The notes: a model not told the origin generated them from the sequence alone. A stretch of DNA of 64,000 bases from Leclercia sp. AS011 (GCF_037152535.1 NZ_JBBCMA010000006.1:1-64000); one strand, 5' to 3'; shown: positions 42,053-57,800, counted from the first letter of the stretch. Numbers and translations: made by a program.

Positions 42053-42166
42053 GTATGTGCTCCATATTTGTTATGCGGTGATATACCTTCAAACGCCTGC
42101 ATGCCGAAGCATCCATGACGATTTGGGTATCCCAAAGGGAAAAACCTTCAGGCATCTCCTTTCCGG

Positions 42167-43447
42167 TCAGACGACGTAGTCGACCAGCGCAGGTTCTTGT
42201 TTACAGAGGCGACGCCAGTCAACGATCGGCATACGCACCTGCATCCCCACGCTGCCGTCATCCTCCATCCACTCTTTTTCTATCGCCTGAAGCTGATAAA
42301 AACGGCTGCGCAGTCTGCCTTCCTCGGGTGGCAGACGCAGCGTGTGCTGAGCCACTTCACCGGAAAGACGTTCTGTTAAAGCCTGGAAAAGCAGTGGTAC
42401 ACCGACACCGGTCTGGGCAGAAAGCCAGACCCGAATCGGTATGTTCTCTTCATTCCTGTCGATACGCGGCTCGAAGCCATCGAGCATATCGATTTTGTTC
42501 ATCACCAGCAGCGTCGGGATCTCGTGCGCGTCAATTTCTTCCAGCACGATATTCACTGCATCAATGTTTTCCTGCAGACGTACATCCGCGGCGTCAATCA
42601 CGTGCAACAGCAACGTCGCCTGGCGGGTCTCCTGCAGGGTGGCTTTAAATGCGGCCACCAGATCGTGCGGCAAATGACGGATAAACCCAACGGTATCCGC
42701 CAGCACGGTTTCACCGACGTCCGTCACATCAATGCGGCGCAGCGTCGGATCCAGGGTCGCAAACAGCTGGTCTGCGGCATACACCTGGGCCTCAGTGATC
42801 TGGTTAAACAGGGTGGATTTACCGGCGTTGGTATAACCGACCAGCGACACTGTCGGAATGTCTGCTTTCTGTCGGGAGCGGCGCCCCTGCTCACGTTGCT
42901 TCTCAACTTTTTCCAGCCGGGAGAGGATCTGCGTTATACGGCCACGCAGCAAGCGACGGTCGGTTTCGAGCTGGGTTTCACCCGGGCCACGCAAACCAAT
43001 CCCGCCTTTCTGTCTTTCAAGGTGTGTCCAGCCGCGCACCAGGCGCGTCGCCAGATGGCGCAACTGCGCCAGCTCAACCTGCAATTTCCCTTCATGGGTA
43101 CGTGCACGTTGAGCAAAAATGTCTAAAATCAAACCCGTCCGATCGATCACACGGCATTCGCACAGACGTTCCAGGTTGCGTTCCTGGGCCGGAGTCAGGG
43201 CGTGATCAAAAAGCACGACCGATGCGCCAGTCGCTTTAACGGCATCCGCAATCTCTACTGCTTTACCTTCACCAACAAAATACTTTGGGTGCGGCGCTTT
43301 ACGGCTACCGGTAATCACCTGCATTGCTTCGACACCGGCGGAAGAGACCAGAGCTTCAAACTCCTGGAGATCTTCCATATCTTTGTCTTGCGAAAAATAG
43401 ATGTGTACCAGCACCGCCTGCTCACCGGCATCATAACGGTCAAACAA
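42167..43447 (-). CDS. hflX: ribosome-dissociating GTPase HflX
   Basis: GTPase of 426 residues that splits stalled or heat-damaged 70S ribosomes. An N-terminal HflX domain with the glycine-rich [18 protein letters not shown] precedes the G domain: G1 [10 protein letters not shown]3 DTVGFI, G4 NKID. The start is a TTG at 43447 (then FDRYDAGEQ), which gives exactly the E. coli length and has GAGAGG 7 bases upstream. The frame could also start at a TTG at 43462, but that overlaps the ribosome site. It lies after hfq past an attenuator-like hairpin. Confidence 0.95.
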   Translation of the reverse strand: MFDRYDAGEQAVLVHIYFSQDKDMEDLQEFEALVSSAGVEAMQVITGSRKAPHPKYFVGEGKAVEIADAVKATGASVVLFDHALTPAQERNLERLCECRVIDRTGLILDIFAQRARTHEGKLQVELAQLRHLATRLVRGWTHLERQKGGIGLRGPGETQLETDRRLLRGRITQILSRLEKVEKQREQGRRSRQKADIPTVSLVGYTNAGKSTLFNQITEAQVYAADQLFATLDPTLRRIDVTDVGETVLADTVGFIRHLPHDLVAAFKATLQETRQATLLLHVIDAADVRLQENIDAVNIVLEEIDAHEIPTLLVMNKIDMLDGFEPRIDRNEENIPIRVWLSAQTGVGVPLLFQALTERLSGEVAQHTLRLPPEEGRLRSRFYQLQAIEKEWMEDDGSVGMQVRMPIVDWRRLCKQEPALVDYVV

Positions 43448-43460
43448 GCGTAAACCTCTC

Positions 43461-43500
43461 AAAAAAGATCAGCGGGGAACGCAGAAAACCTGGCTCCCCG
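43461..43500 (-). terminator. terminator/attenuator between hfq and hflX
   Basis: On the minus strand CGGGGA, inner CAG/CTG pairs, TCCCCG, then CTGATCTTTTTT. The hairpin lies 25-64 bases past the hfq stop, and its T-run runs into the hflX ribosome site. Partial termination would let hfq be expressed above the distal hflX-hflK-hflC genes. Confidence 0.7.
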
Positions 43501-43524
43501 ATATGGAAATAACAGCCAGTAACC

Positions 43525-43845
<321 letters not shown>

Positions 43846-43918
43846 TTATATGCTTGTTTTGTACTTAGAACCTTGCGATTCTGAAAAATTGCGCACGATA
43901 CGGCTTAATTGTACACAT

Positions 43919-44869
43919 TCAGTCTGCGATATCACCAACAACCTGTAATACATCATGTAACGCCTGTTGAGGCTTTTCACTGTCTAACCAGTGAACACCG
44001 TCCCAACCGCGCAACCAGGTTATCTGGCGTTTCGCCAACTGTCTCGTGGCGCAAATACCTCGATAAACCATTTCATCATGTGAAATCTCACCTTCAATGT
44101 ATGACCACATCTGGCGATAACCCACACAACGAATGGAAGGCATATCCGTATGCAAATCTCCACGGGCAAATAGCGCCCGCACTTCTGCTTCAAAATCTGA
44201 AGCTAACATCTGATGAAAACGCTGCTCAATTCGCTGATGGAGCAGTTCACGGCTCGCCGGGGCGATGGCGAACTGATGCACCTGATACGGCAGAGCCTCT
44301 CCTGACGTTTGCGTCAGTTCCGTTAAAGTTTTACCCGAAATGAAAAAAACTTCCAGTGCCCGGGAAAGCCTTTGCGGATCATTTGGATGAATACGTGCTG
44401 CGGCAACCGGATCGATTTCCGCCAGTTGCTCATGCAACGCACCCCATCCCTGCTCTGCCGCCTGTTGCTCAATCTTTGCTCTTACCGCCGGGTCAGCCGA
44501 GGGTAACGGCGACAACCCTTCCAGTAAGGCCTTGAAATAGAGCATTGTTCCACCCACTAACAGGGGGATACGTCCTGCTGCGGTGATTTCTGCCATCTGT
44601 GCCAGCGCATCGCGACGAAAATCTGCCGCCGAGTAAGCCTGCGCCGGGTCAAGAATGTCGAGTAATCGGTGCGGTGCCGCGCGTAATTCTTCCGCGTTAG
44701 GCTTTGCCGTACCAATATCCATCCCCTGATAAATAAGGGCGGAATCAACGCTAATCAACTCTACTGGCAAAACTTTACGTAACTCAATGGCTAACGCGGT
44801 TTTACCGGAGGCCGTTGGCCCCATCAAAAATATCGCCTTAGGCAGGCTGGTATTACTCAAGTCACTCAT
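43919..44869 (-). CDS. miaA: tRNA dimethylallyltransferase MiaA
   Basis: Enzyme of 316 residues that adds a dimethylallyl group to N6 of A37 in tRNAs reading UNN codons. P-loop [10 protein letters not shown] near residue 17, [16 protein letters not shown] and the C-terminal [15 protein letters not shown] are diagnostic. It overlaps mutL by 8 bases and precedes hfq by 85 bases. Confidence 0.98.
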   Translation of the reverse strand: MSDLSNTSLPKAIFLMGPTASGKTALAIELRKVLPVELISVDSALIYQGMDIGTAKPNAEELRAAPHRLLDILDPAQAYSAADFRRDALAQMAEITAAGRIPLLVGGTMLYFKALLEGLSPLPSADPAVRAKIEQQAAEQGWGALHEQLAEIDPVAAARIHPNDPQRLSRALEVFFISGKTLTELTQTSGEALPYQVHQFAIAPASRELLHQRIEQRFHQMLASDFEAEVRALFARGDLHTDMPSIRCVGYRQMWSYIEGEISHDEMVYRGICATRQLAKRQITWLRGWDGVHWLDSEKPQQALHDVLQVVGDIAD

Positions 44870-46709
44870 TTTTCAGGGCGTTCTTAGCCGTTTGTAGATC
44901 TACAGGTTGCAACAAACCGCCCGGCGGGGCTTTCACCAGCTGCGGACAAAGGCGTTCAACCTCCGCCAGCACCGTGATCGCCTGCGCCATACTCCACGTA
45001 GAATGTTCGCTGGCCAGTTGGCGGGCGATCCACTGCGCGGTGTTGGCGGCATCAAACGTCGTTTGTTGCGCCAGGTAGCCTATCAGTTCAGGAATCAAGT
45101 TTTGTAAATTTTGTTGGCGTAAGGGTAAAGGCACCGCCCGAAGCGTGACATGGTGCGCTTCGGTCACCACTTCGATGCCCATTTCAGCCAGCGCCTTTTG
45201 ATGGCGCTGGATGACCTGCGTCTCCTGCGCCGAGATTTTTATCCGCACCGGGATCAGCAGCGGCTGGGCGCAGGCCTGATGTGGACCGGGCGCAAGCTGC
45301 GCCTGTTTTAACCAGCGTTCGGCCACCGGCAGGGATAGCAGCGCCAGCTGACCGTCACGCTCCAGCAGGGCGGCATCCGGCGAGACGATAGTCAGTACCC
45401 GACCAAAGCTCTGGCTATGCCCCTCCAGCGTAGAGGCCGCAGGCGCCACCTCTTCTGTTTTCTGCGCCGGAGCCGGGGTATCCAGTAGCGTGCGATAGAC
45501 CGCGCCCGCCTGCTTCTGATAGCCGGGCTGGGCATGGGGATAGCTGGCCCCCGACGCACGCGGAGCTGAACCGCCGGATGCAAAGCGCGGTGCGGTGGGT
45601 TCGCGGGCGACAGCCGGTTCAGCAAACTGGTTTCTGCCCGCCGCAACGCGGTTCTCCGGAATCGGACGCGGCGCGGGCTCGACGTCACTCAACGGCAGGG
45701 TCGGCTCGGCCTGCTGCTGCAATACGCTCAGCACGCCCTGGTAGATAAAGTCATGCACCAGCCGCGACTGATGAAAACGTACTTCATGCTTCGCCGGATG
45801 GACATTCACATCCACCTGATGCGGGTCGATCTCCAGATACAGCACGAAAGCGGGCTGTTCTCCGGCACCGAGTTTATCCTCGCACGCCTGGCGGATCGCA
45901 TGGTTGATCAGACGGTCACGCATCATGCGCCCGTTCACGTAGCAATACTGGATCTCAGCAAAAGCCGCGCTGCTCGCTTTTGGATCCGCCACCCAGCCGC
46001 GCAGGGTCAGATCGCCATGCTGCCACTCGATGACCAGCGCCTGTTCCAGAAATGACGTACCGCAGATGCTGCCCAGGCGGCGCTCTTTCTGTCCACCCTG
46101 CGCCACGGCGCGGTACTGGCGCATCATCTTGCCGTTATGGCTCAGGTTGATGGTGACATCGAAACGCGCCAGCGCGATGCGGCGAATAATTTCGTCGATA
46201 TGGCCGAATTCGGTTTTCTCGGTGCGCATAAACTTGCGCCGCGCGGGGGTGTTGTAGAAGAGATCCAGTACTTCCAGCGTGGTGCCCACCGGGTGCGCAG
46301 CGGGTTTCACCGTCACGTCCATGTCCCGGCCTTCGGCGTAAGCCTGCCAGGCTTCAGGCTGTTCTGCAGTGCGGGAGGTGAGCGTTAAGCGGGAGACGGA
46401 GCTGATACTGGCCAGCGCTTCGCCGCGAAAACCGAGGCTGATAATGGCTTCGAGATCGTCGAGAGAGGCGATTTTGCTGGTGGCGTGACGCGCCAGCGCC
46501 AGTGCCAGTTCCTCTTTTTTGATGCCGCAGCCGTTATCACGGATCCGAATGAGTTTCGCGCCGCCGCGTTCAATATCAATGTCGATGCGGGTCGCGCCCG
46601 CATCGAGACTGTTCTCCACCAGCTCTTTCACTACCGACGCAGGTCGCTCCACCACCTCACCGGCGGCGATTTGGTTCGCAAGCTGCGGCGGCAGAACCTG
46701 AATCGGCAT
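44862..46709 (-). CDS. mutL: DNA mismatch repair protein MutL
   Basis: GHKL ATPase of 615 residues that couples MutS mismatch recognition to MutH and UvrD. The ATPase motifs are [22 protein letters not shown] and [13 protein letters not shown] Pro/Ala-rich linker (about 335-430) is followed by the C-terminal dimerisation domain. No DQHA-type endonuclease motif is present, as expected for a MutH-containing species. It starts 10 bases after amiB. Confidence 0.98.
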   Translation of the reverse strand: MPIQVLPPQLANQIAAGEVVERPASVVKELVENSLDAGATRIDIDIERGGAKLIRIRDNGCGIKKEELALALARHATSKIASLDDLEAIISLGFRGEALASISSVSRLTLTSRTAEQPEAWQAYAEGRDMDVTVKPAAHPVGTTLEVLDLFYNTPARRKFMRTEKTEFGHIDEIIRRIALARFDVTINLSHNGKMMRQYRAVAQGGQKERRLGSICGTSFLEQALVIEWQHGDLTLRGWVADPKASSAAFAEIQYCYVNGRMMRDRLINHAIRQACEDKLGAGEQPAFVLYLEIDPHQVDVNVHPAKHEVRFHQSRLVHDFIYQGVLSVLQQQAEPTLPLSDVEPAPRPIPENRVAAGRNQFAEPAVAREPTAPRFASGGSAPRASGASYPHAQPGYQKQAGAVYRTLLDTPAPAQKTEEVAPAASTLEGHSQSFGRVLTIVSPDAALLERDGQLALLSLPVAERWLKQAQLAPGPHQACAQPLLIPVRIKISAQETQVIQRHQKALAEMGIEVVTEAHHVTLRAVPLPLRQQNLQNLIPELIGYLAQQTTFDAANTAQWIARQLASEHSTWSMAQAITVLAEVERLCPQLVKAPPGGLLQPVDLQTAKNALKNE

Positions 46710-46718
46710 GAAATCTCC

Positions 46719-48053
46719 TTAGTTGGTCGAGGTCGACTCGCCCGGTAAGACGGCGCTGGCAGTCTGACCCGCGCCACCCTGCGGTGCAGACTGGAGCGGA
46801 TGCGTATCAAAATAGTTGCGCAGGCCTTTGTAGATCGCTTCGGCAATCTGCTGCTGGTAATTGTCGCTGCCCAGCAGGCGCTCTTCGCCGTTATTACTGA
46901 TAAAGCCCGTTTCCACCAGAATGGACGGGATATCCGGCGAACGCAGCACGCCCAGGCTGGCATGTTCCGGGCGGCGCTTGTGCAGGGAACCGACGCTTTG
47001 CAGCTGATTCAGGACGTTAGTCGCCACATCATACCCGACACGCTGGGAATGGCCGAACTGTAAATCCAGTACCGCCTGGCTCAGGTAGGGATCCGACTGG
47101 CTGTTCGCCAATACGTCACCTGCCCCGCCTAACAACTCGGATTGCTTTTCATGTTCCTCAAGCCAGTTTGCCATTTCGCTGTTAGCACGACGGTTGGACA
47201 GCACCCATACGGATGCCCCCGTCGCGTTGCGGTTAGGAGCCGCATCGGCATGCACAGAGACGAGGAAATTAGCGTTCTGCTGGCGTGCCACGTCAGAACG
47301 GCCCATGACCGAGATAAAATAATCGCCGTCGCGGGTTAACACGCCTTTAAACATCGGGTCGTCGTTCAGCAAGGTCCGCAGCTTACGGGCAATGGCGATG
47401 GTCACGTTCTTCTCACGTGTACCGCCCGGCCCGATGGCACCGGGATCATCGCCACCGTGTCCGGCATCAATCGCAATAATGACTTTATCGCCGTTAGCCT
47501 GGCGCGCCTGCACCGCCGGACGGGTCACCGTGTTGCTGCTGGTGACGCTGGTAATACGATCGCTGCCGGATTTAAACGGATTGCGGGCCGGCTCTGAAGG
47601 GCGCGGCGCAATAACCGGCGTTTCCACCCGCTTCGCCACCACTGGCGGCGGCGGAGGTGGCGGTGGTGCGTCGGCGTTGATGGTGAAGATCACCATATAG
47701 TTCGCGCCGTTCTGCTGCTTCACCGCCCGGGTCTTGCCGTTCTGCGTTAAATCGACCACCAGACGCAGGGACTGATCGTCTTTCGGCGTACCGGAACGAA
47801 TGCTGTGCACCAGGTTGTTGCCGCTGAACTGGAGCGGCAGCCCCTTGATAACACCGGTCTGTTTAATATCCAGCGCGACGCTGCGTTTATCGTCCTGCGA
47901 AAACGCGTATTCAGGATCGCCCATAAAGCTGAAGGTGATCCTGGCCTGACTGTCGCCGTTGGATACCTGAATATCGGACAAGGTTGCCGCCCCGGCCTGT
48001 GCACAAAACAGCACCGTTGCAGCCATCAACCAACTCTTAACGCGATTAATCAT
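46719..48053 (-). CDS. amiB: N-acetylmuramoyl-L-alanine amidase AmiB
   Basis: Periplasmic zinc amidase of 444 residues that cuts septal peptidoglycan during daughter-cell separation. A signal peptide (to about residue 22, AQAGAA) leads into an AMIN domain (about 25-130), a Pro-rich linker with a run of prolines, and amidase_3 (about 190-415) with [22 protein letters not shown] and [10 protein letters not shown]. It is activated by EnvC in E. coli. No LysM domain is seen. Confidence 0.97.
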   Translation of the reverse strand: MINRVKSWLMAATVLFCAQAGAATLSDIQVSNGDSQARITFSFMGDPEYAFSQDDKRSVALDIKQTGVIKGLPLQFSGNNLVHSIRSGTPKDDQSLRLVVDLTQNGKTRAVKQQNGANYMVIFTINADAPPPPPPPPVVAKRVETPVIAPRPSEPARNPFKSGSDRITSVTSSNTVTRPAVQARQANGDKVIIAIDAGHGGDDPGAIGPGGTREKNVTIAIARKLRTLLNDDPMFKGVLTRDGDYFISVMGRSDVARQQNANFLVSVHADAAPNRNATGASVWVLSNRRANSEMANWLEEHEKQSELLGGAGDVLANSQSDPYLSQAVLDLQFGHSQRVGYDVATNVLNQLQSVGSLHKRRPEHASLGVLRSPDIPSILVETGFISNNGEERLLGSDNYQQQIAEAIYKGLRNYFDTHPLQSAPQGGAGQTASAVLPGESTSTN

Positions 48054-48069
48054 CCCGTTATCTCTTCTT

Positions 48070-50048
<1,979 letters not shown>

Positions 50049-50050
<2 letters not shown>

Positions 50051-51188
50051 GTCACAGCCCCTCGATCTCAATCAGTTAGCGCAAAACATTAAACAGTGGG
50101 GCGCTGAGCTTGGTTTTCAACACGTGGGTATCACCGATACCGATCTCTCTGCCAGTGAGCCAAAGCTCCAGGCATGGCTGGATAATCAATACCACGGCGA
50201 GATGGAGTGGATGGCGCGTCACGGCATGATGCGCGCCCGCCCGCATGAACTGTTGCCAGGGACCCTGCGCGTGATCAGCGTGCGTATGAACTACCTTCCC
50301 GCCCGGGCCGCCTTTGCCAGTACGCTAAAAGACCCGACGCTGGGCTATGTCAGCCGTTATGCGCTGGGACGTGATTATCATAAATTGTTGCGTAACCGGC
50401 TCAAAAAACTCGGGGAAATGATCCAGCAGCAATGCGCCACGCTGAATTTTAGACCCTTTGTCGATTCCGCGCCTCTCCTTGAACGCCCGCTGGCGGAAAA
50501 AGCCGGGCTTGGCTGGACAGGTAAGCACTCACTTATCCTCAGCCGCGACGCTGGCTCCTTCTTCTTCCTCGGTGAACTGCTGATCGATCTCCCTCTGCCG
50601 GTGGATAAGCCGGTCGAGGACGGCTGCGGGCGCTGTGTGGCCTGCATGACCATCTGCCCCACCGGCGCCATCGTTGAGCCTTACACCGTCGATGCCCGCC
50701 GCTGCATCTCCTATCTGACTATCGAACTTGAAGGGGCGATCCCGGAAGAGTTTCGGCCGTTAATCGGCAATCGTATTTATGGCTGCGATGATTGTCAGCT
50801 GATCTGCCCGTGGAACCGTTATTCACAGTTAACGGACGAGGACGACTTTAGCCCGCGCAAGGCCCTGCATGCCCCGCCGCTCATTGAGCTGTTTGCCTGG
50901 AGCGAGGCCTGGTTTCTGAAAGTCACAGAGGGATCGGCGATTCGCCGCATCGGGCATCTGCGCTGGCTGCGAAATATCGCGGTCGCGCTGGGAAATGCCC
51001 CCTGGGACGAAGCCAATCTTCAGGCTCTGGAAAGTCGCCGAGGTGAGCACCCACTTCTCGATGAACACATAGAGTGGGCGGTTGCGCAGCAAATCGCCAA
51101 ACGAAACGCCTGTGTTGTGGAGGTGCAATTACCGCAGAAAATCAGGCTGGTACGGGTGGTGGAAAAAGGGCTACCACGGGATGCATGA
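50049..51188 (+). CDS. queG: epoxyqueuosine reductase QueG
   Basis: Cobalamin- and iron-sulfur-dependent enzyme of 379 residues, the E. coli length, performing the last step of queuosine synthesis in tRNA. Two ferredoxin-like [4Fe-4S] motifs, CGRCVACMTICPTGAI and CDDCQLICPWNRYS, are complete. A C-terminal HEAT-like helical part (HLRWLRNIAVALGNAPW) binds tRNA. The start MSQPLD lies within the nnr start codon region. The gene is divergent from nnr and stands alone. Confidence 0.97.
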
Positions 51189-51458
51189 TGTTTCCACAGG
51201 CTGTGAATAAAATTTAAAAGCCCGAAGTACGCTGGGCCCGGCTACAGGTCAAGTGATCGACTTAACATTTTGAAATGAAATATTCTTTATATTTTTCAAT
51301 AAATTAGAAAGTTACTATTCATCAGGCGAAGTATCTGGATATTCCCAGAAAAAAGACAAAGCTGTGGATAAGTCTGTTAAGAAGAGTTTGTCAGAAATGA
51401 AACAAATCATCCCCGGCGGGGCTTTCCGCGGTGGATATCTGGAGGAGGAGAAAAAATT

Positions 51459-51534
<76 letters not shown>

Positions 51535-51570
51535 TTGGGTGGTGCGTATCTTGCGATACCTTTCAAATTT

Positions 51571-51646
<76 letters not shown>

Positions 51647-51796
51647 TTAATCTTCGTCTTTCAAGCCGCCACTGCGTTGGCTGCCTTCACTCACCTTAGT
51701 CACTTACTTTAGTAAGCTCCTAAGGATTCGTTCAGTTGCCGTCTTGTTGCAACTTGAAATCCTGCGATTGGTGGTCTTACTGCGCAGCGAAAGATT

Positions 51797-51872
<76 letters not shown>

Positions 51873-51921
51873 AAAATCTGTGCTGTCGTAACGATGAATT
51901 CTCTGTCGTTACGGGAGGCGC

Positions 51922-51949
51922 ATTATACGAGAAATCCTTTCTGCTGCAA
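51922..51949 (-). promoter_or_regulatory. promoter of the tRNA-Gly cluster
   Basis: On the minus strand TTGCAG (51944-51949), 16 bases, consensus TATAAT (51922-51927), then a GC-rich discriminator GCGCCTCCC. GC-rich discriminators mark stable-RNA promoters under stringent (ppGpp/DksA) control. The -10 ends 49 bases before the first tRNA. Confidence 0.8.
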
Positions 51950-52069
51950 CCCCCCCAAAAGCGTTTTTTTATAAATTCAGTTCAAGTGCTGCAATATTCG
52001 TCACATTGCGCATTATTAAATCGTTTTAACCGCTTAAGCCCGACAAGCATGTCCTGCCGGGCCTGCCGC

Positions 52070-52615
52070 TTATAGTTTAATAAAATGTTCGCGGTAGTAA
52101 GCCAGTTCCGCCACTGACTCGCGGATATCGTCCATCGCCTGGTGCGTGCCCTGCTTCTTAAAGCCGTCCAGCATCTCCGGCTTCCAGCGACGGGCCAGCT
52201 CTTTCAGGGTGCTGACATCGAGATAACGGTAGTGGAAATACGCTTCCAGCTCCGGCATGTACTTAAACAGGAAGCGGCGATCCTGGCCGATACTGTTGCC
52301 GCAGATTGGTGACTTGCCCTGCGGTACCCACTGTTTAAGAAACTCAATGGTGGCCAGTTCGGCTTCACGATCGCCAAGCTGACTGGCTTTAACGCGATCC
52401 ACCAGCCCGCTACCGGTGTGAGTGCGCACGTTCCAGTCGTCCATCAGTGCCAGCTGCTCGTCTGACTGATGCACGGCAATGGTCGGCCCTTCCGCCAGCA
52501 CATTCAGGTTCGCGTCGGTCACCAGCGTGGCGATCTCAATAATGCGATCGCGCTCGGGATCCAGGCCGGTCATCTCCAGATCGATCCAAATCAGATTGTT
52601 TTCATCTGCACTCAT
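52070..52615 (-). CDS. orn: oligoribonuclease Orn
   Basis: DEDDh 3'-5' exoribonuclease of 181 residues that degrades di- and very short oligoribonucleotides, including pGpG. Catalytic acids lie in [14 protein letters not shown], and the C-terminal [15 protein letters not shown] holds the His and Asp. The start MSADENN matches the E. coli length; an in-frame Met 12 bases upstream is less likely. Divergent from rsgA. Confidence 0.98.
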   Translation of the reverse strand: MSADENNLIWIDLEMTGLDPERDRIIEIATLVTDANLNVLAEGPTIAVHQSDEQLALMDDWNVRTHTGSGLVDRVKASQLGDREAELATIEFLKQWVPQGKSPICGNSIGQDRRFLFKYMPELEAYFHYRYLDVSTLKELARRWKPEMLDGFKKQGTHQAMDDIRESVAELAYYREHFIKL

Positions 52616-52722
52616 GTTATTTTCCACCCTTCTCGTATAACCGGCCGTGGCAGGTTAACTAGTATTAATTAGTGTGTATCATAGAGGTTTTGCCCAATAT
52701 GGGCGACCAGGAGCCAGCACGA

Positions 52723-53775
52723 TTGAGTAAAAATAAACTCTCCAAAGGGCAGCAGCGCCGCGTGAAAGCCAATCACCAGCGCCGTCTTACAACCACTTCG
52801 GAGAAGGTCGATTATGACGACAACCTGTTTGGCGAGCCCGCAGAAGGCATCGTGATTAGCCGCTTCGGTATGCATGCCGATGTGGAATCAGGCGATGGCG
52901 ACGTTCACCGCTGCAATATCCGCCGCACTATTCGCTCGCTGGTGACCGGTGACCGTGTGGTATGGCGTCCGGGTAAAGCCGCAGCAGAAGGCGTAACGGT
53001 GAAGGGTATCGTTGAAGCCGTGCATGAGCGCACGTCGGTTCTGACGCGCCCCGACTTCTACGACGGCGTAAAACCTATTGCCGCCAATATCGATCAGATC
53101 GTCATTGTCTCGGCGATCCTGCCCGAGCTGTCGCTGAATATCATCGACCGTTATCTCGTCGCCTGTGAAACCCTGCAGGTTGAACCGCTGATTGTCCTGA
53201 ACAAGATCGATCTGCTCGATGGCGAAGGCATGGACTTCGTTAATGAGCAGATGGATATTTATCGCAAGATTGGCTATCGCGTGCTGATGGTCTCGAGCCG
53301 GACGCAGAATGGCCTGAAGCCGCTCGAAGAGGCATTGACCGATCGCATCAGCATTTTTGCCGGTCAGTCCGGCGTGGGTAAATCCAGCCTGCTGAACAAC
53401 CTGCTCGGTCTGCAGCAGGAGATCCTGACCAACGATGTCTCTGACAACTCCGGTCTGGGTCAGCACACCACCACCGCCTCGCGTCTGTATCACTTCCCGC
53501 ACGGCGGCGATGTGATCGACTCCCCGGGGGTGCGTGAATTTGGCCTGTGGCATCTCGAACCCGATCAAATCTTTAACGGCTTTGTCGAATTCCTCGACTA
53601 TTTAGGCGCCTGTAAATACCGCGACTGTAAGCACGATAACGACCCTGGCTGCGCCATTCGTGCCGCGGTTGAAAACGGTGAAATTGCAGAAACCCGTTTT
53701 GCCAACTATCACCATATTCTTGACAGCATGGCGCAGGTAAAAACGCGTAAAAGCTTTTCTGAATCTGGTGACTGA
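52723..53775 (+). CDS. rsgA: ribosome small-subunit maturation GTPase RsgA
   Basis: Circularly permuted GTPase of 350 residues that checks the decoding centre of 30S subunits. OB fold (about 40-110), then G4 NKIDLLD, G1 [11 protein letters not shown]3 DSPGVREFG, and a C-terminal zinc domain [14 protein letters not shown]. The start is TTG at 52723 with AGGAG 9 bases upstream, giving the E. coli length; the open frame further upstream is not conserved. Separated by 100 bases from psd. Confidence 0.96.
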   Translation: MSKNKLSKGQQRRVKANHQRRLTTTSEKVDYDDNLFGEPAEGIVISRFGMHADVESGDGDVHRCNIRRTIRSLVTGDRVVWRPGKAAAEGVTVKGIVEAVHERTSVLTRPDFYDGVKPIAANIDQIVIVSAILPELSLNIIDRYLVACETLQVEPLIVLNKIDLLDGEGMDFVNEQMDIYRKIGYRVLMVSSRTQNGLKPLEEALTDRISIFAGQSGVGKSSLLNNLLGLQQEILTNDVSDNSGLGQHTTTASRLYHFPHGGDVIDSPGVREFGLWHLEPDQIFNGFVEFLDYLGACKYRDCKHDNDPGCAIRAAVENGEIAETRFANYHHILDSMAQVKTRKSFSESGD

Positions 53776-53875
53776 CAACTAAGCTAAGCGTCGCTAAAAT
53801 CGTCCCCCTTTTTTCAGGTTCCGGCTGTCTGACAGCCGGATCAGGAACGACAAAAACAATGGCCTGGAGGCTACC

Positions 53876-54844
53876 TTGTTAAACTCATTTAAACTTTCGC
53901 TTCAATACATTCTGCCAAAACTGTGGCTCACTCGCCTGGCGGGCTGGGGCGCGAGCAAACGAGCGGGCTGGCTGACCAAGCTGGTGATCGATCTGTTCGT
54001 GAAATACTACAAGGTCGATATGCGGGAAGCGCAGAAGCCAGACACCGCCAGCTACCGCACCTTCAACGATTTCTTTGTGCGTGCGCTGCGCGATGAAGTC
54101 CGCCCGCTGAATACCGACCCGAACGTGTTGGTGATGCCTGCTGACGGCGTAATCAGCCAACTGGGCTCAATCGAAAACGATAAGATCCTGCAGGCTAAAG
54201 GCCACAACTACAGCCTGGAAGCCCTGCTGGCAGGTAACTACCTGATGGCGGATCTGTTCCGCAATGGCTCCTTTGCCACCACCTACCTGTCACCACGCGA
54301 CTATCACCGCGTGCATATGCCGTGTAACGGCATTCTGCGGGAGATGATCTACGTGCCGGGCGATCTGTTCTCGGTAAACCACCTGACCGCGCAAAACGTG
54401 CCGAACCTTTTCGCCCGTAACGAGCGCGTTATCTGCCTGTTCGACACCGAGTTTGGCCCAATGGCGCAGATTCTGGTGGGTGCTACCATTGTTGGCAGCA
54501 TTGAGACCGTCTGGGCCGGCACCATCACCCCGCCGCGCGAAGGCGTGATCAAACGCTGGACCTGGCCTGCTGGTGAAAGCGAAGGTTCCGTAGCGCTGCT
54601 GAAGGGCCAGGAGATGGGCCGCTTCAAGCTCGGCTCCACCGTCATTAACCTGTTTGCTCCGGGTAAAGTGCAGCTGGTTGAGCAGCTCGAAAGTCTGTCC
54701 GTCACCAAACTCGGCCAGCCGCTGGCAGTGTCGACTGAGCCCTTCGTGACAACGGACGCAGAGCCTGCCCCGCTGTCTGCAGAAGAGATCACTGCCGAAC
54801 TCGACGCCAGCCCGCTGGTTGATGACAAAAAAGACGAAAGCTAA
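53876..54844 (+). CDS. psd: phosphatidylserine decarboxylase
   Basis: Inner-membrane-associated enzyme of 322 residues that makes phosphatidylethanolamine. It is a pyruvoyl enzyme: the self-cleavage site [11 protein letters not shown] near residue 253 (between Gly and Ser) splits beta and alpha chains. Catalytic PADGVIS and [11 protein letters not shown] are present. It starts with TTG preceded by TGGAGG. It forms an operon with mscM, 16 bases downstream. Confidence 0.97.
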   Translation: MLNSFKLSLQYILPKLWLTRLAGWGASKRAGWLTKLVIDLFVKYYKVDMREAQKPDTASYRTFNDFFVRALRDEVRPLNTDPNVLVMPADGVISQLGSIENDKILQAKGHNYSLEALLAGNYLMADLFRNGSFATTYLSPRDYHRVHMPCNGILREMIYVPGDLFSVNHLTAQNVPNLFARNERVICLFDTEFGPMAQILVGATIVGSIETVWAGTITPPREGVIKRWTWPAGESEGSVALLKGQEMGRFKLGSTVINLFAPGKVQLVEQLESLSVTKLGQPLAVSTEPFVTTDAEPAPLSAEEITAELDASPLVDDKKDES

Positions 54845-54860
54845 GCAAAGGTAAACTGAC

Positions 54861-57800
54861 GTGCGCCTGATTATCACTTTGCTGATGGCCTGGTGCCTCA
54901 GTACGGGGGCGTACGCTGCGACGGCCCCCGACAGCAAACAAATCTCACAGGAACTGGAGCAGGCGAAGGCGGCAAAACCCGCCCAGCCGGAAACCGTTGA
55001 GGCGCTCGAAGCTGCGCTGAACGCGCTTGAGGAGCGTAAAGGCTCCCTTGAGCGCGCCACGCAGTATCAACAGGTCATTGATAACTTCCCCAAACTGTCA
55101 CAGACCCTGCGCGCGCAGCTGAACGATCTGCGTGAAGAGCCGCGCCAGGTGCCTGCGGGCATGACCTCTGACACGCTGAACCAGGAAATCCTGCAGGTCA
55201 GCAGCCAGTTACTGGAAAAAACCCGCCAGGCGCAGCAGGAGCAGGAACGCGCCCGGGATATCGCTGACTCCCTGAACCAGCTGCCTCAGCAGCAAACCGA
55301 TGCCCGCCGTCAGCTCAATGAAGTTGAACGTCGGGCCGGAGCGCAAACCGGCAATACTTCCCTTAGCCAGGCTCAAAATCTGGGCATCCAGGCGGAATCA
55401 GCCAGATTAAAAGCGCTGGTGGATGAGCTGGAACTGGCGCAGCTCTCGGCCAATAATCGCCAGGAGCTGGCGCGTATGCGCTCCGAGCTGGCGAAAAAAC
55501 AGGGCGAACAGCTGGATGCTTACCTCCAGGCGCTGCGCAATCAGCTCAACAGCCAGCGACAGCGTGAAGCCGAGCGGGCGCTGGAGAGCACTGAACTGCT
55601 GGCAGAGAACAGCGAGAACCTGCCCACCGGTATCGTCGAGCAGTTTAAGGTCAACCGCGAGCTTTCAGCCGCGCTCAACCAGCAGGCCCAGCGCATGGAT
55701 CTGGTGGCCTCGCAGCAGCGTCAGGCCACTAATCAAACGCTACAGGTGCGTCAGGCGCTGAATACGCTGCGCGAGCAGTCACAGTGGCTGGGTTCGTCGA
55801 ACCTGCTCGGTGAAGCCCTGCGCGCCCAGGTAGCCCGCCTGCCCGAGATGCCAAAACCTCAGCAGCTCGATACCGAAATGGCCCAGCTGCGCGTGCAGCG
55901 TCTGCGCTTTGAAGATCTCCTGAACAAGCAGCCGCAGCTGCGCCAGATCCACCAGCCGGACGGCAAGCCGCTCACCGCCGAGCAGAACCGCATCCTCGAA
56001 GCCCAGTTAAGAACGCAACGCGAACTGCTGAACTCCCTGTTACAGGGCGGCGATACGCTGCTGCTGGAACTGACCAAACTGAAGGTCTCCAACAGCCAGC
56101 TGGAAGATGCCTTAAAAGAGGTCAACGAGGCGACGCACCGCTACCTGTTCTGGACCTCGGACGTGCGGCCGATCTCCTTCTCCTGGCCGATTGATATTGT
56201 TCAGGATCTGCGGCGTCTGATTTCGTTGGATACTTTCAGCCAGCTTGGCAAAGCCAGCGTGATGATGCTCACCAACAAGGAGACCATTTTCCCGCTGCTG
56301 GGGGCGCTGATTCTGGTCGGGTTCAGTATTTACTCCCGCCGTCACTTCACCCGCTTCCTCGACCGCTCCAGCGCGCGCGTCGGCAAGGTGACCCAGGACC
56401 ATTTCTGGCTCACGCTGCGCACGGTCTTCTGGTCGATCCTGGTCGCCTCACCGCTGCCGGTATTGTGGATGACCCTCGGCTATGGGCTGCGCGAAGCCTG
56501 GCCTTATCCGCTGGCGGTAGCCATTGGTGCCGGGGTGACAGCCACCGTGCCGCTGCTGTGGGTGGTGATGATCTGCGCCACCTTCGCCCGGCCAAATGGC
56601 CTGTTTGTCGCCCACTTTGGCTGGCCGCGTAACCGCGTGGCGCGGGCGATGCGCTACTACCTGATGAGCATCGGGCTTATCGTGCCGCTGATCATGGCGC
56701 TGATCATGTTTGATAACCTGAACGACCGGGAATTTTCCGGTTCGCTCGGCCGTCTGTGCTTTATCCTGATTTGCGGCGCGCTGGCCATAGTAACGCTGAG
56801 CCTGAAAAAAGCCGGGATCCCGCTCTATCTCGACAAAGAGGGCAGCGGCGATAATATGGTCAACCACATGCTGTGGAATTTGCTGCTCAGCGCCCCGCTG
56901 GCGGCGATTCTGGCGGCAGCCGTCGGCTATCTGGCCACCGCCCAGGCGCTGCTGGCGCGTCTTGAAACCTCGGTGGCGATCTGGTTCCTGCTGCTGGTGG
57001 TCTACCACGTTATCCGCCGCTGGATGCTGATCCAGCGCCGTCGTCTGGCCTTCGACCGGGCAAAGAACCGCCGGGCCGAAATCCTTGCCCAGCGAGCACG
57101 CGGCGAAGAAGAGCCGGCCCATATGCTCAGCACCGAAGGCGTGGTGGACGTCGATGAAACAGAGCTGGATCTGGATGCCATCAGTACCCAGTCCCTGCGC
57201 CTGGTCCGCTCCATTCTGATGCTGGTCGCCCTGCTCTCCGTCATTGTGCTGTGGTCCGAAATTCATTCTGCGTTCGGCTTCCTGGAAAACATCACCCTCT
57301 GGGATGTCACCTCGACGGTACAGGGCGTGGAGAGCCTCGAGCCGATTACGCTCGGGGCGGTCCTGATTGCCATTCTGGTGTTCATCATTACCACCCAGCT
57401 GATCCGTAACTTCCCGGCGCTGCTGGAGCTGGCCCTGTTGCAGCATCTGGATTTAACCCCTGGCACCGGATATGCCATCACCACCATCACCAAATACCTG
57501 CTGATGCTGTTTGGCGGGCTGGTGGGCTTCTCGATGATCGGTATTGAGTGGTCGAAACTACAGTGGCTGGTGGCAGCACTCGGGGTCGGGCTCGGGTTTG
57601 GTTTACAGGAGATCTTCGCCAACTTTATCTCTGGCCTGATCATCCTGTTCGAAAAGCCAATCCGTATTGGCGATACGGTGACAATCCGCGATCTGACCGG
57701 CAGCATTACGAAGATCAACACTCGCGCCACCACCATCAGCGACTGGGACCGTAAAGAGATCATCGTGCCTAACAAGGCGTTTATCACCGAGCAGTTTATT

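Noticed and set aside
41048..42118. 356-residue plus-strand open frame
   Set aside because: Mirror frame of hflK; no recognisable domain.
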